This document shows, in pieces, positions 52,298 through 60,459 of a stretch of DNA of 63,674 nucleotides (positions are counted from its first letter, which is position 1; each line of letters begins with the position of its first letter). This stretch comes from JALZEG01 sp035942255 (GTDB lineage Bacteria; Actinomycetota; CADDZG01; WHSQ01), in contig DASZDG010000030.1 of the NCBI GenBank assembly GCA_035942255.1, forward strand, positions 1 through 63,674, given 5' to 3'. The position numbers and the translations under genes were made by a program. The notes below the pieces were generated by a model, which was not told the DNA's origin, searched no databases, and saw nothing but the letters and a program-made list of their open reading frames with translations.

Positions 52298-52777
52298 ATG
52301 GTCGAGCTGTCGCTCGTGGGGGTCCGGGTCGAGCTCCCCTCGAATCAACCGATCGTCTTGCTGAAAGAGGCCGGCGGCGAGCGATACCTCCCGATCTGGA
52401 TCGGCGCCGTCGAGGCGACCGCGATCGCGTTCGCGCTCCAGGGGATCCAGACACCCCGCCCGATGACGCACGACCTCATGCGCGACCTGTTGAACGACGC
52501 CGGTGTCGCGGTCGAGCGGATCGTGATCAACGAGCTCGTCGACCAGACGTTCTTCGCGCTCATCCGGATGACGTCCGGCGGTGAGACCAAGGAGGTCTCC
52601 TCCCGCCCGAGCGACGCGATCGCCCTCGCCGTCCGGATCAACGCCCCGATCTTCGCCGCCGAGGAGGTCCTCGAGCAGGCCGGGATCGAGCTGAAGGACG
52701 ACGAGGAGACCGAGGTCGAGAAGTTCAGGGAGTTCCTCGACCAGGTGAGCCCCGAGGACTTCGCAGCGGAAGGCTAG
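52298..52777 (+). CDS. Bifunctional nuclease-family protein (DUF151)
   Basis: This 159-aa protein matches the DUF151/bifunctional nuclease domain: VELSLVGVRVELPSNQPIVLLKEAGGERYLPIWIGAVEATAIAFALQG, RPMTHDLMRDLL and SSRPSDAIALAVRINAPIFAAEEVLE. A short acidic C-terminal extension follows. The orthologue in M. tuberculosis is Rv1829, also beside MerR genes. RNase/DNase activity was described for a plant member, but the bacterial role is unclear. A TAGGAG site precedes the ATG. Confidence 0.93.
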   Translation: MVELSLVGVRVELPSNQPIVLLKEAGGERYLPIWIGAVEATAIAFALQGIQTPRPMTHDLMRDLLNDAGVAVERIVINELVDQTFFALIRMTSGGETKEVSSRPSDAIALAVRINAPIFAAEEVLEQAGIELKDDEETEVEKFREFLDQVSPEDFAAEG

Positions 52778-52845
52778 CGGCCGCCTCGGCGGGCGCACCG
52801 AACAAGAAGGCTAGCGGCCTACACCTCAGCTTCAACGTTGGTTCG

Positions 52846-52874
52846 TTGACATGCGCGCGCGGCCCCCGTACGCT
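52846..52874 (+). promoter_or_regulatory. Putative sigma-70-type promoter upstream of merR
   Basis: A perfect TTGACA (52846-52851) is spaced 17 bp from TACGCT (52869-52874). It lies about 60 bp before the merR gene, in the 160-bp gap after the nuclease gene. Confidence 0.65.
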
Positions 52875-52937
52875 TGCAGACCCGTAACTACGGGGATGTG
52901 ACTCCGAACGGCAAGAGCAAGAGTCGGGGAGGACCTG

Positions 52938-53441
52938 ATGGAGAAGGAACGTCCGGCCGAGATGGGCTACCGCGGCCCCCAGACGTGCAAGATCGTCGGC
53001 ATCACGTACCGCCAGCTCGACTACTGGACGCGCACCGGCCTGATCGCGCCGTCGATCCAGTCCGCGAGCGGGTCGGGGACCCAGCGCCTCTACTCCTTCA
53101 ACGACCTCCTGCAGCTGAAGATGATCAAGTCCCTCATCGACGCCGGCGCCAGCCTCCAGAGCGTGCGCAAGGCCATCGACTACGTCCGCGGCCACGTCGA
53201 CGACGACTGGTCGAAGGTGACGATCGTCGCGAGCGGCAACGACGTCTACGCGTGCACCTCCGAGGCCGAGATCCTCGACCTGCTCCGCAACGGGCAGGGC
53301 GTGCTCGGCGCGATGGTCGCGGTCGACCAGATCCGCGCGCAGCTCACCGGGACCTTGCGTGAGCTCCGCCCGGCAGCCGAGCCGGTGGAGTACGGTTCGG
53401 ACGACACCGAGGCGCAGTCCAGGCAAGCCAAGGAGGGCTAA
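52938..53441 (+). CDS. MerR-family regulator (Rv1830-like)
   Basis: This 167-aa regulator has YRGPQTCKIVGITYRQLDYWTRTGLIAPSIQSASGSGTQRLYSFNDLLQLKMIKSLIDAGASLQSVRKAIDYV, a MerR winged helix-turn-helix with a long wing. A C-terminal domain (KVTIVASGNDVYACTSEAEILDLLRNGQG) could sense a ligand. It lacks the metal-binding Cys set of metalloregulators. The place before gcvT/gcvP suggests it could govern the glycine cleavage genes, which is an inference. Confidence 0.9.
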   Translation: MEKERPAEMGYRGPQTCKIVGITYRQLDYWTRTGLIAPSIQSASGSGTQRLYSFNDLLQLKMIKSLIDAGASLQSVRKAIDYVRGHVDDDWSKVTIVASGNDVYACTSEAEILDLLRNGQGVLGAMVAVDQIRAQLTGTLRELRPAAEPVEYGSDDTEAQSRQAKEG

Positions 53442-53443
53442 CC

Positions 53444-53917
53444 ATCCCGGGCCTCCACGCCCGCGACGAGGCGGGGGAGTCGCAGACCGACTCGCCGTCC
53501 CCGCTCCCGCACGAGACCGTCAGCTTCGCCCACAACAGCGAGCGTCAGTTCGCGAAGCTCCTCGACTTCTACGAGATCGAGTGGGTCTACGAGCCGACGA
53601 CCTTCGACATCGAGTGGGACCGCGAGGGCAACGCGACGCAGCGGTTCTCGCCCGACTTCTACCTCCCGAGCTTCGACCTCTACATCGAGATCACGACGCT
53701 GAACCAGAAGCTCGTGACAAAGAAGAACCGCAAGGTCCGGCGCCTCACGGCCCTCTACCCGGACGTGAAGTGCAAGATCCTCTACCAGCGCGACTACCTC
53801 AACCTCCTCGTGAAGTACGGGCTCGAGGAGCCGTCGCAGGGGTCGCTCCTGACGCCGGTGGAAGACGGCGCGCCCCCCGCGGATCCTCCGTCGCTGTTCG
53901 GTGTAGCAACGGGATGA
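53444..53917 (+). CDS. PD-(D/E)XK nuclease-like protein, probably starting at ATC
   Basis: Reading from ATC 53444 gives a 157-aa protein. ETVSFAHNSERQFAKLLDFYEIEWVYEPTTFDIEW, then RFSPDFYLPSFDLYIEITTLNQK (PD...ExT, close to the PD-ExK nuclease core) are followed by KVRRLTALYPDVKCKILYQRDYLNLL. A perfect AAGGAGG lies 7 nt before ATC 53444. No ATG, GTG or TTG occurs in frame until GTG 53714, which would discard the whole nuclease-like core, so a standard caller would report only 67 residues or nothing. It overlaps gcvT by ATGA. Confidence 0.8.
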   Translation: MPGLHARDEAGESQTDSPSPLPHETVSFAHNSERQFAKLLDFYEIEWVYEPTTFDIEWDREGNATQRFSPDFYLPSFDLYIEITTLNQKLVTKKNRKVRRLTALYPDVKCKILYQRDYLNLLVKYGLEEPSQGSLLTPVEDGAPPADPPSLFGVATG

Positions 53918-54984
53918 CCCGTCGCGCCACGCCGCTGCTGGCGGCACATCGGGCCCTCGGCGCGCGCCTCACCGAGTTCGCCGGGTGGGAGATGCCGCTG
54001 CAATACTCCGGCGTGATCGCGGAGCACACCGCGGTGCGGACCTCCGCCGGCCTGTTCGACGTGACGCACCTCGGCAAGCTCCGGGTGCGGGGCGACGGTG
54101 CCGGGGACGCGCTCCAGCACGCGCTGACGGCGGACGCGCTCGCCCTCGACCCCGGCCGTGCCACGTACTCGCTCGTGCTCGTCGACGACGGGGGCTGCGT
54201 GGACGACGTCTTCGTCTACCGGATCGGGCCGGACGAGTGGCTCGTGGTGCCGAACGCGGCGAACTTCGAGGCGGTGGCGGAGTGCATCCGGAAGTCCGGC
54301 GGGAACCCTATCGACGAGTGGGACCGCTACGCGATCCTGGCGCTCCAGGGCCCGGACTCGTTCTCGGTCTTCGAGAAGGTGTGGCCGGGCTCTCCTGCGC
54401 TGGAGCTCAAGCTCCACCACTGGTGCCCCCTCGACGTCTTCGGCTCCGAGGGCCTCGTCGCCCGCACCGGCTATACGGGCGAGCGCGGCTTCGAGATCTA
54501 CGCGCCGTACGAGGTGGCGGAACGGGCCTGGTCCGCGCTGCTCGACTCGGGCGCGGCCCCCGTGGGCCTCGGCGCCCGCGACACGCTCCGGCTCGAGATG
54601 GGCTATGCGCTCTACGGCCACGAGCTGAGCCGCGACATCAACCCGCTCGAGGCCGGCCTGTCGTGGGCGATCGCCTGGGACACCGGCTTCCGGGGGCGGG
54701 AGGCCCTGCTCGCGGTGAAGGAGCGGGGGCCGGACCGGCGCCTGTTCGGCGTCGTGTGCTCGGGCAAGGGAGTCCCGCGTCAGGGCTACAGGGTGCTCTC
54801 CGCCGGGGGGGAGGAGCTGGGGACGGTCACCAGCGGCAACTTCTCGCCGACCCTCGGCACCGGGATCGCCCTCGCGCTCGGCCCTGCGGCCACCCAGCCC
54901 GAGCCGGGGACGCCCGTGCTCGTCGAGGCGCGCGGCCGCCGGATCGAGGGAGATATCGTGAAGCCGCCGTTCCGGAAGAGCTGA
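53914..54984 (+). CDS. gcvT: Glycine cleavage system T protein (aminomethyltransferase)
   Basis: This 356-aa tetrahydrofolate-dependent enzyme has TEFAGWEMPLQYSGVIAEHTAVRTSAGLFDVTHLGKLRV (folate site Asp), LVVPNAANFEAV, ILALQGPDS, GYTGERGFEIYAP and LGARDTLRLEMGYALYGHEL. The C-terminal beta-barrel has GTVTSGNFSPTLGTGIALAL. All motifs are intact. It overlaps the upstream nuclease-like gene and is separated from gcvPA by octamer array 8. Confidence 0.95.
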   Translation: MTRRATPLLAAHRALGARLTEFAGWEMPLQYSGVIAEHTAVRTSAGLFDVTHLGKLRVRGDGAGDALQHALTADALALDPGRATYSLVLVDDGGCVDDVFVYRIGPDEWLVVPNAANFEAVAECIRKSGGNPIDEWDRYAILALQGPDSFSVFEKVWPGSPALELKLHHWCPLDVFGSEGLVARTGYTGERGFEIYAPYEVAERAWSALLDSGAAPVGLGARDTLRLEMGYALYGHELSRDINPLEAGLSWAIAWDTGFRGREALLAVKERGPDRRLFGVVCSGKGVPRQGYRVLSAGGEELGTVTSGNFSPTLGTGIALALGPAATQPEPGTPVLVEARGRRIEGDIVKPPFRKS

Positions 54985-54990
54985 ACGAGA

Positions 54991-55038
54991 CACACGGGCG
55001 ATTTGTCGACAAATAGATAAGTAGGTTAGTGGACTTCA
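54991..55038 (+). repeat. Octamer array 8, gcvT-gcvPA junction
   Basis: Units in register are CACACGGG, CGATTTGT (54999), CGACAAAT (55007), AGATAAGT (55015), AGGTTAGT (55023) and GGACTTCA. The gcvPA GTG start (55029) straddles the last two units and has no clear ribosome-binding site. Confidence 0.85.
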
Positions 55039-56369
55039 TCCCGCACACCCCCGAAGACGACAGGGACATGCTCGAGGCCATCGGCCTCGGCTCGCTCGAC
55101 GACCTCTTCGAGTCCGTCCCCGACTCCGTCCGCCTCGACCGGCTCCTCGAGGTGCCCGAGCCGCTCAGCGAGATCGAGCTCGCCGGCCACATGGCGGAGC
55201 TCGCCGGTCGCTCCCGCGGGGCCGGGCTCGTGTGCTTCGCCGGGGGCGGGGCGTACGACCACTACGTGCCGGCGGCGGTGCGGGCGCTGGCCAGCCGGGG
55301 CGAGTTCGCCACCAGCTACACGCCCTACCAGCCCGAGCTCTCGCAGGGGGTGCTCCAAGCGCTGTACGAGTTCCAGACGATGGTGTGCTCGCTCTACGGG
55401 ATGGAGGTCGCGAACGCCTCCCTCTACGACGGCGCGAACGCTCTGGTCGAGGGGGTCAACCTCGCCGTGAGGGCGCAGCGGCGCGAGACCGTCTACGTCG
55501 CCGAGACCGTGCACCCGCACTACGTGAGCGTGCTCAAAACCTATACCTCAGGTCTAGACCTCGACATCAGGGTCCTCCCGCGCGGCGACGAGGGAACGAT
55601 CGACTGGGGGGTCCACGACCTGGACGGCGCCGCCGCGGTCGTCGTCCAGTCGCCGAGCTTCTTCGGGCTGCTGGAGGACACTCCGGGTGCCGCCGCCGCG
55701 GCCCATGCCGCGGGGGCCCTGCTGGTGGCGGTCGCGGACCCGACGGCGATGGGGGTCATCGCGGCCCCCGGGGACCTCGGCGCCGACGTCGCGGTCGGAG
55801 AGGGCCAGGCCCTCGGCAACTCCCTCTCGTTCGGCGGCCCCTACGTCGGGCTGTTCGCGACGAAGCTCGCGCTCGTGCGCCAGGTGCCGGGACGCATCGC
55901 GGGAGAGACCCTCGACGCCGACGGGCGGCGCGCGTACGTGCTCACGCTGCAGGCGCGGGAGCAGCACATCCGGCGCGCGAAGGCGACCTCGAACGTCTGC
56001 ACGAACCAGACGCTGATGGCGATCTGCGCCACGATCTACCTCTCGTGGCTGGGACCGGAGGGCCTGCGCCGGCTCGGCGAGCTGTGCGTGAAGAGGGCCG
56101 CGCTGGCGGCGGAGCGGCTGGCGGCGTTGCCGGGCTGCAAGCTGACGTACGGGGGGCCGAGGTTCAAGGAGCTCGTTCTAGAGACACCGGTAGACGCGGC
56201 GTCGCTCGCGAAGCGCCTCGCCGGGCGCGGCTACCTCGTCGGCCCGTCGCTCGGGCGCTACTACGCGGGCATGGAGCGGTCGCTGCTGGTCGCGGTGACC
56301 GAGCGCAGGACCGAGGCCGAGATAGACGGTCTCGCCGAGGCGATCGAGAAGGAGCTGGCGGAGTCGTGA
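55029..56369 (+). CDS. gcvPA: Glycine dehydrogenase (decarboxylating) subunit 1
   Basis: This 446-aa alpha subunit is of the split P-protein. It begins FIPHTPEDDRDMLEAIGL and contains FAGGGAYDHYVPAAVRALASRGEFATSYTPYQPELSQGVLQALYEFQTMVCSLYGMEVANASLYDGA. This half lacks the pyridoxal-phosphate lysine, as expected. It works with GcvPB to decarboxylate glycine and load GcvH. Mycobacteria have a fused GcvP, so the split form is a difference from the syntenic Rv1832. It overlaps gcvPB by GTGA. Confidence 0.96.
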   Translation: MDFIPHTPEDDRDMLEAIGLGSLDDLFESVPDSVRLDRLLEVPEPLSEIELAGHMAELAGRSRGAGLVCFAGGGAYDHYVPAAVRALASRGEFATSYTPYQPELSQGVLQALYEFQTMVCSLYGMEVANASLYDGANALVEGVNLAVRAQRRETVYVAETVHPHYVSVLKTYTSGLDLDIRVLPRGDEGTIDWGVHDLDGAAAVVVQSPSFFGLLEDTPGAAAAAHAAGALLVAVADPTAMGVIAAPGDLGADVAVGEGQALGNSLSFGGPYVGLFATKLALVRQVPGRIAGETLDADGRRAYVLTLQAREQHIRRAKATSNVCTNQTLMAICATIYLSWLGPEGLRRLGELCVKRAALAAERLAALPGCKLTYGGPRFKELVLETPVDAASLAKRLAGRGYLVGPSLGRYYAGMERSLLVAVTERRTEAEIDGLAEAIEKELAES

Positions 56370-57856
56370 GCCTGCAGCCTTCCGCGGGGACGCGCGCCGG
56401 CGAGGACGGCTCCGCGCCGATCTTCGAGCGATCGCGCGCCGGCCGCCGCGCCTGGTCGCTTCCCGACCCCGGCAACGGAGCTTCACTCGAAGACCTGATA
56501 CCGGAGTCGCAGCGCCGCAAGTCCCCGCCGCTGCTGCCGGAGGTGAGCGAGCGCGACCTCGTCCAGCACTACACGCGGCTCTCGCAGCGCAACTGGGCGA
56601 TCGACGTCGGCGCCTACCCGTTGGGATCTTGCACGATGAAGTACAACCCGAAGCTCGCCGAGGACGCGGCCGCGCTCGAGGGGTTCAGGGCGCTGCACCC
56701 CGCCGCGGACGAGGACCTGGCGCAGGGCGCGCTGGAGCTGCTGGGGATCCTCGAGCGCGCGCTCTGCGAGGCGACGGGGATGGCGGCTTTGACGTTCCAG
56801 CCGGCCGCCGGCGCTCAGGGCGAGCTCACGGGCCTGCTGATCATGCGGGCGTTCCACGCGTCGCGCGGCGAGGCCCGGCACCGCGTGATCATCCCGGACT
56901 CCGCGCACGGCACGAACCCGGCAAGCGTGAGCCTCGCCGGCTACAAGGCGCAGGAGGTCCCGTCCGACGACCGCGGGCTCGTCGACCTCGACGCGCTGCG
57001 CGCCGCCCTCGACGACGACGTCGCGGGGCTCATGCTCACGAACCCGAACACGCTCGGCCTCTTCGAGCGGGACATCAAGGAGATCGCCGCCGCGCTGCAC
57101 GAGGTCGGCGGCCTCCTCTACTACGACGGCGCGAACTTCAACTCGATCGTCGGCGTCGTGCGCCCCGGAGACATGGGCTTCGACATCGTCCACCTCAACC
57201 TGCACAAGACGTTCGCGACGCCGCACGGCGGGGGAGGGCCGGGCTCCGGCCCGCTCGCCGTCTCCGAGAGGCTCGAGCGCTTCCTGCCCGCGCCGGTCCT
57301 GCAGTGGGACGAGGGGGCCGCGAAGTGGCGGTGGGACGAGGACCGCCCCGACTCGATCGGCCGCATCCACTCGTGGCACGGGAACTTCGGCATCAACGTG
57401 CGCGCGTACGCGTACCTCCGGTGCCTCGGCCCCGAGGGCCTGAAGCGCGTCGCCGAGCGCGCGGTGCTGAACGCGAACTACCTCCGGGAGCTGATCTCCG
57501 AGTCGTTCCCGACCGCGTTCCAGGGCACGTGCATGCACGAGTTCGTCGCCACCGCGAAGCCGCTGAAGCGTCACGGGGTCAAGGCGATGGACGTGGCGAA
57601 GCGGCTGATCGACCTGGGCTACCACCCGCCGACGGTGTACTTCCCGCTCGTCGTCGAGGAGGCGCTGATGGTCGAGCCGACCGAGACCGAGTCGAAGGAG
57701 ACGATCGACGGGCTCGCCGCGGCCCTCAACACGATCGCCGCCGAGGCCGAGTCGCAGCCGGACGTCCTGCACGACGCCCCGCGCACGACGCCGGTGCGGC
57801 GGCCGGACGAGGCCCGAGCGGCCCGCGACCTGAAGGTCCGCTGGACACCCGAATAG
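56366..57856 (+). CDS. gcvPB: Glycine dehydrogenase (decarboxylating) subunit 2
   Basis: This 496-aa beta subunit has YPLGSCTMKYNPKLAEDAAAL, QPAAGAQGELTGLLIMRAFH, PDSAHGTNPASVSLAGYK, MLTNPNTLGLFE and the pyridoxal-phosphate Lys in HLNLHKTFATPHGGGGPGSGP. It binds glycine and PLP. The GTG start overlaps gcvPA. It is the last gene of the glycine cleavage group; a 123-bp gap without any gene follows, in which I see no clear terminator. Confidence 0.96.
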   Translation: MSLQPSAGTRAGEDGSAPIFERSRAGRRAWSLPDPGNGASLEDLIPESQRRKSPPLLPEVSERDLVQHYTRLSQRNWAIDVGAYPLGSCTMKYNPKLAEDAAALEGFRALHPAADEDLAQGALELLGILERALCEATGMAALTFQPAAGAQGELTGLLIMRAFHASRGEARHRVIIPDSAHGTNPASVSLAGYKAQEVPSDDRGLVDLDALRAALDDDVAGLMLTNPNTLGLFERDIKEIAAALHEVGGLLYYDGANFNSIVGVVRPGDMGFDIVHLNLHKTFATPHGGGGPGSGPLAVSERLERFLPAPVLQWDEGAAKWRWDEDRPDSIGRIHSWHGNFGINVRAYAYLRCLGPEGLKRVAERAVLNANYLRELISESFPTAFQGTCMHEFVATAKPLKRHGVKAMDVAKRLIDLGYHPPTVYFPLVVEEALMVEPTETESKETIDGLAAALNTIAAEAESQPDVLHDAPRTTPVRRPDEARAARDLKVRWTPE

Positions 57857-57979
57857 TCCCGTTATTACGCAGATTGCGTAGGCGTTTCGGGCCCTGAGGA
57901 CGGGGGCCGCGTGATTCGATGTCCCCGGCTGCGGGCCCCTGCCCGCGCCCTCCGGCAACGAGCGAGTAGAGGGGTGTAG

Positions 57980-58954
57980 ATGCGGCGCGTCGTCCTGAGG
58001 ATGGGTCTCGTCCTCGCGGTAATCGCGAGCGGCCTCGCGGGCTCGGCCCCCACGAGCGCGCGGCTCGCGGACCTCCAGGCGGACCCGCAGGTGTGCTCCG
58101 ACCCCGACCAGTCGTTGTCCCTGTTCGCGGAGCCGCTCCGCGACGGCCGCATCGGCTACGGGACGGCGCCGGGGGAGGCGACGATCCCCGGCCCGACGAT
58201 CGAGATGACCGAGGGCGAGTGCATCGCGGTCACGCTGACGAACGACGCCAGGCGGCCGGTGAGCATGCACTCGCACGGCGTCGACTACACCGTCGCGAGC
58301 GACGGCACGCCGCTCAACGACAGCTGCGTCCCGCCCGGCCGCACGAGGACGTACTTCTTCCAGGCGCACTTCCCCGCGACGCGTGCCGACGGCACCATCG
58401 ACGCGGGCAGCGCGGGCTACTGGCACTACCACGACCACTGCATGGGGACGACGCACGGGACCGGCGGCGTCAACGCCGGGCTCTTCGGCGCGTTCGTCGT
58501 GCGGCGCGCCGGCGACCCCGAGCCGGACCGCACGTGTGTCCTCGTGATGATCGGGACGACGTTCAACCTCCGCAAGGACCCGAAGACGCCGCGGTGCACG
58601 TCGAACGTCGGGGACCGCGTGGAGTTCGTCGTGATCGGCCACGGCGACCTGTTCCACACCTTCCACCTGCACGGCCACCGCTGGACCGACAACCGGACCG
58701 GGATCCCGGCAACCCTCGACGACGCGGCGCGGCTGATCGACAACAAGGTCGTGGGACCCGCGGACTCGTTCGGCTTCCAGGTCGTCGCCGGCGAGCACGT
58801 CGGGCCCGGCGCGTGGATGTACCACTGCCACGTGCAGGTCCACTCGGACGCGGGGATGTCCGGCATCTTCGTCGTCCGTACCGAGGACGGGCAGCTCACG
58901 CCCTCGACGAGGGCCGCGCTGCGCGCCGCACGCCATGGGTCGCACGCTCACTAG
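57980..58954 (+). CDS. Two-domain multicopper oxidase (small laccase type)
   Basis: This 324-aa secreted protein has a signal peptide (VVLRMGLVLAVIASGLAGSAPTSA) and two cupredoxin domains. Copper motifs are SMHSHGVDY, YWHYHDHCMG, FHTFHLHGHRW and YHCHVQVHSDAGM. These four His clusters are the trinuclear and type 1 sites of two-domain laccases, which work as trimers. It could oxidise phenols, metals or cuprous ion. The next gene overlaps by 20 bp and encodes another copper-fold protein. Confidence 0.93.
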   Translation: MRRVVLRMGLVLAVIASGLAGSAPTSARLADLQADPQVCSDPDQSLSLFAEPLRDGRIGYGTAPGEATIPGPTIEMTEGECIAVTLTNDARRPVSMHSHGVDYTVASDGTPLNDSCVPPGRTRTYFFQAHFPATRADGTIDAGSAGYWHYHDHCMGTTHGTGGVNAGLFGAFVVRRAGDPEPDRTCVLVMIGTTFNLRKDPKTPRCTSNVGDRVEFVVIGHGDLFHTFHLHGHRWTDNRTGIPATLDDAARLIDNKVVGPADSFGFQVVAGEHVGPGAWMYHCHVQVHSDAGMSGIFVVRTEDGQLTPSTRAALRAARHGSHAH

Positions 58955-60413
58955 CCGGGGGGCCGCGCGGGGCGCGCTCGTCGCGCTGCTCGCGAGCTGC
59001 GTCGTCGCCGTCGCACCGGACGCGGCCCCCGCGGCCGAGCTCTCGGTGACGGCGCGCGACAACGTCTTCTCGCCGCAGCAGCTCAGGATCGACCCCGGCG
59101 ACACCGTGACGTGGACGAACTTCGGCCCCCGCGTCCACAACGTCACGTCCGACACCGGCGAGTTCTTCTCGGGCGACATGGAGCGCAGGCAGACGTTCAC
59201 GCACACGTTCGAGAAGGAGGGCTACTTCTACTACCACTGCAGCATCCACGGCCGTGCCGGACGGCAGGGGATGTGGGGCGTGGTGATCGTCGGGGACCCG
59301 CCGCCGCCCAACGCGGGGGAGGAGCGGCCGGTGATCCACGTGCCCGGTGACTTCAAGACGATCCAGGCGGGAGTCGACGCGGCGGAGCCCGGCTCGACGA
59401 TCGTCATTGCGCCGGGGACGTACAAGGGCGAGGTCCGCGTCGCGACCGACGACCTGATCGTCCGCGGCGCCGACCGGTTCCGGACGGTGCTCGACGGCGG
59501 TGGCGAGCGTGCCGACGGGGTCGTCGTCGACGGCGCGCGCAAGGTGACGATCGCGAACCTCACCGTGCGCGACTTCACCGGCAACGGCATCCTGTTCACC
59601 GCCGCACGCCGTTACACCGCCGACAGGATCGACGCGATCAACAACGCGACCCGCGGCATCTACGCGTACCGCTCCTACGACGGCGTGATCGAGCGGTCGT
59701 TCGCGTGGGGGAGCGGCGACTCCGCGTTCTCGGTCGCCGAGTGCATGGGCTGCGGCGCACTCCTCCAGGACCTGCACGCGGAGAGGAGCTACCTCGGCTA
59801 CTCCGGCACGAACGCGACCGGCGTGACGATCCGGGACTCGACGTGGGCCCGGAACGGCGTCGGCATCGCGCCGAACACGCTCCCGGGCCTCGAGCACGGC
59901 CCCGGCCGCGGGACGCTGATCGTGCGCAACGTCGTGGCCGGCAACGACGGGACCTCCGTCCCGCCTGCGGGGATCGCCGAGACGTTCGGGATCCCGTTCG
60001 GCACCGGCATCTGGCTGGCCGGAGTCGAGAACACCGTGGTGCGCGCGAACACCGTGCGCGACCAGGACCGCTTCGGCGTCCTGGTGTCGCAGGCCTCGGA
60101 CGGCTGGCTCCCCGTCGGCGACAGCGTCGTCGCGAACGCGCTCCGCGAGATGGACGCCTACGCGCTTGCGTGGGACGGGTCCGGCGCCGACAACTGCTTC
60201 GAGGGCAACGACTTCGACGGCGCGACCGGCCCTCCCGAGATCGAGACCGCCTACGGGTGCGCGCGGCGTCCGTTCGCCGGCGCGCCGTATGCGCCGGTGC
60301 AGGAGGCCGCCGCCGTTGCGATCGCGGAGAGCCGGACGCGCGAGACGGAGGCGCCGCCGCAGCCGCGGCGCCCGAGCTGCCAGAAGGGCCGCGCCGGCTG
60401 TCACCGGCACTAG
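58935..60413 (+). CDS. Cupredoxin domain fused to a right-handed beta-helix (NosD-like) protein
   Basis: This 492-aa secreted protein has a signal peptide ending near APAA. A plastocyanin-like domain has DPGDTVTWTNFGPRVHNVTS and FYYHCSIHGRAGRQGMWG, with His, Cys, His and Met ligands as in type 1 copper sites. A parallel beta-helix domain (residues about 130-430) has FKTIQAGVDAAEPGSTIVIAPGTYKGEV at its start and repeated N-x-I/V rungs. The C-terminus is a basic RR/Cys tail. I know of no characterised protein with this pairing. It overlaps the oxidase gene. Confidence 0.88.
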   Translation: MGRTLTSRGAARGALVALLASCVVAVAPDAAPAAELSVTARDNVFSPQQLRIDPGDTVTWTNFGPRVHNVTSDTGEFFSGDMERRQTFTHTFEKEGYFYYHCSIHGRAGRQGMWGVVIVGDPPPPNAGEERPVIHVPGDFKTIQAGVDAAEPGSTIVIAPGTYKGEVRVATDDLIVRGADRFRTVLDGGGERADGVVVDGARKVTIANLTVRDFTGNGILFTAARRYTADRIDAINNATRGIYAYRSYDGVIERSFAWGSGDSAFSVAECMGCGALLQDLHAERSYLGYSGTNATGVTIRDSTWARNGVGIAPNTLPGLEHGPGRGTLIVRNVVAGNDGTSVPPAGIAETFGIPFGTGIWLAGVENTVVRANTVRDQDRFGVLVSQASDGWLPVGDSVVANALREMDAYALAWDGSGADNCFEGNDFDGATGPPEIETAYGCARRPFAGAPYAPVQEAAAVAIAESRTRETEAPPQPRRPSCQKGRAGCHRH

Positions 60414-60459
60414 CGGCGTTGCACCGGGCGTAAGCTGAAGCCCGGATGGGGGAGGGGTC

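Noticed and set aside
57857..57979. Terminator in the gap after gcvPB
   Set aside because: Short palindromes such as ACGCA-GAT-TGCGT exist, but none has a stable stem followed by a T-run.
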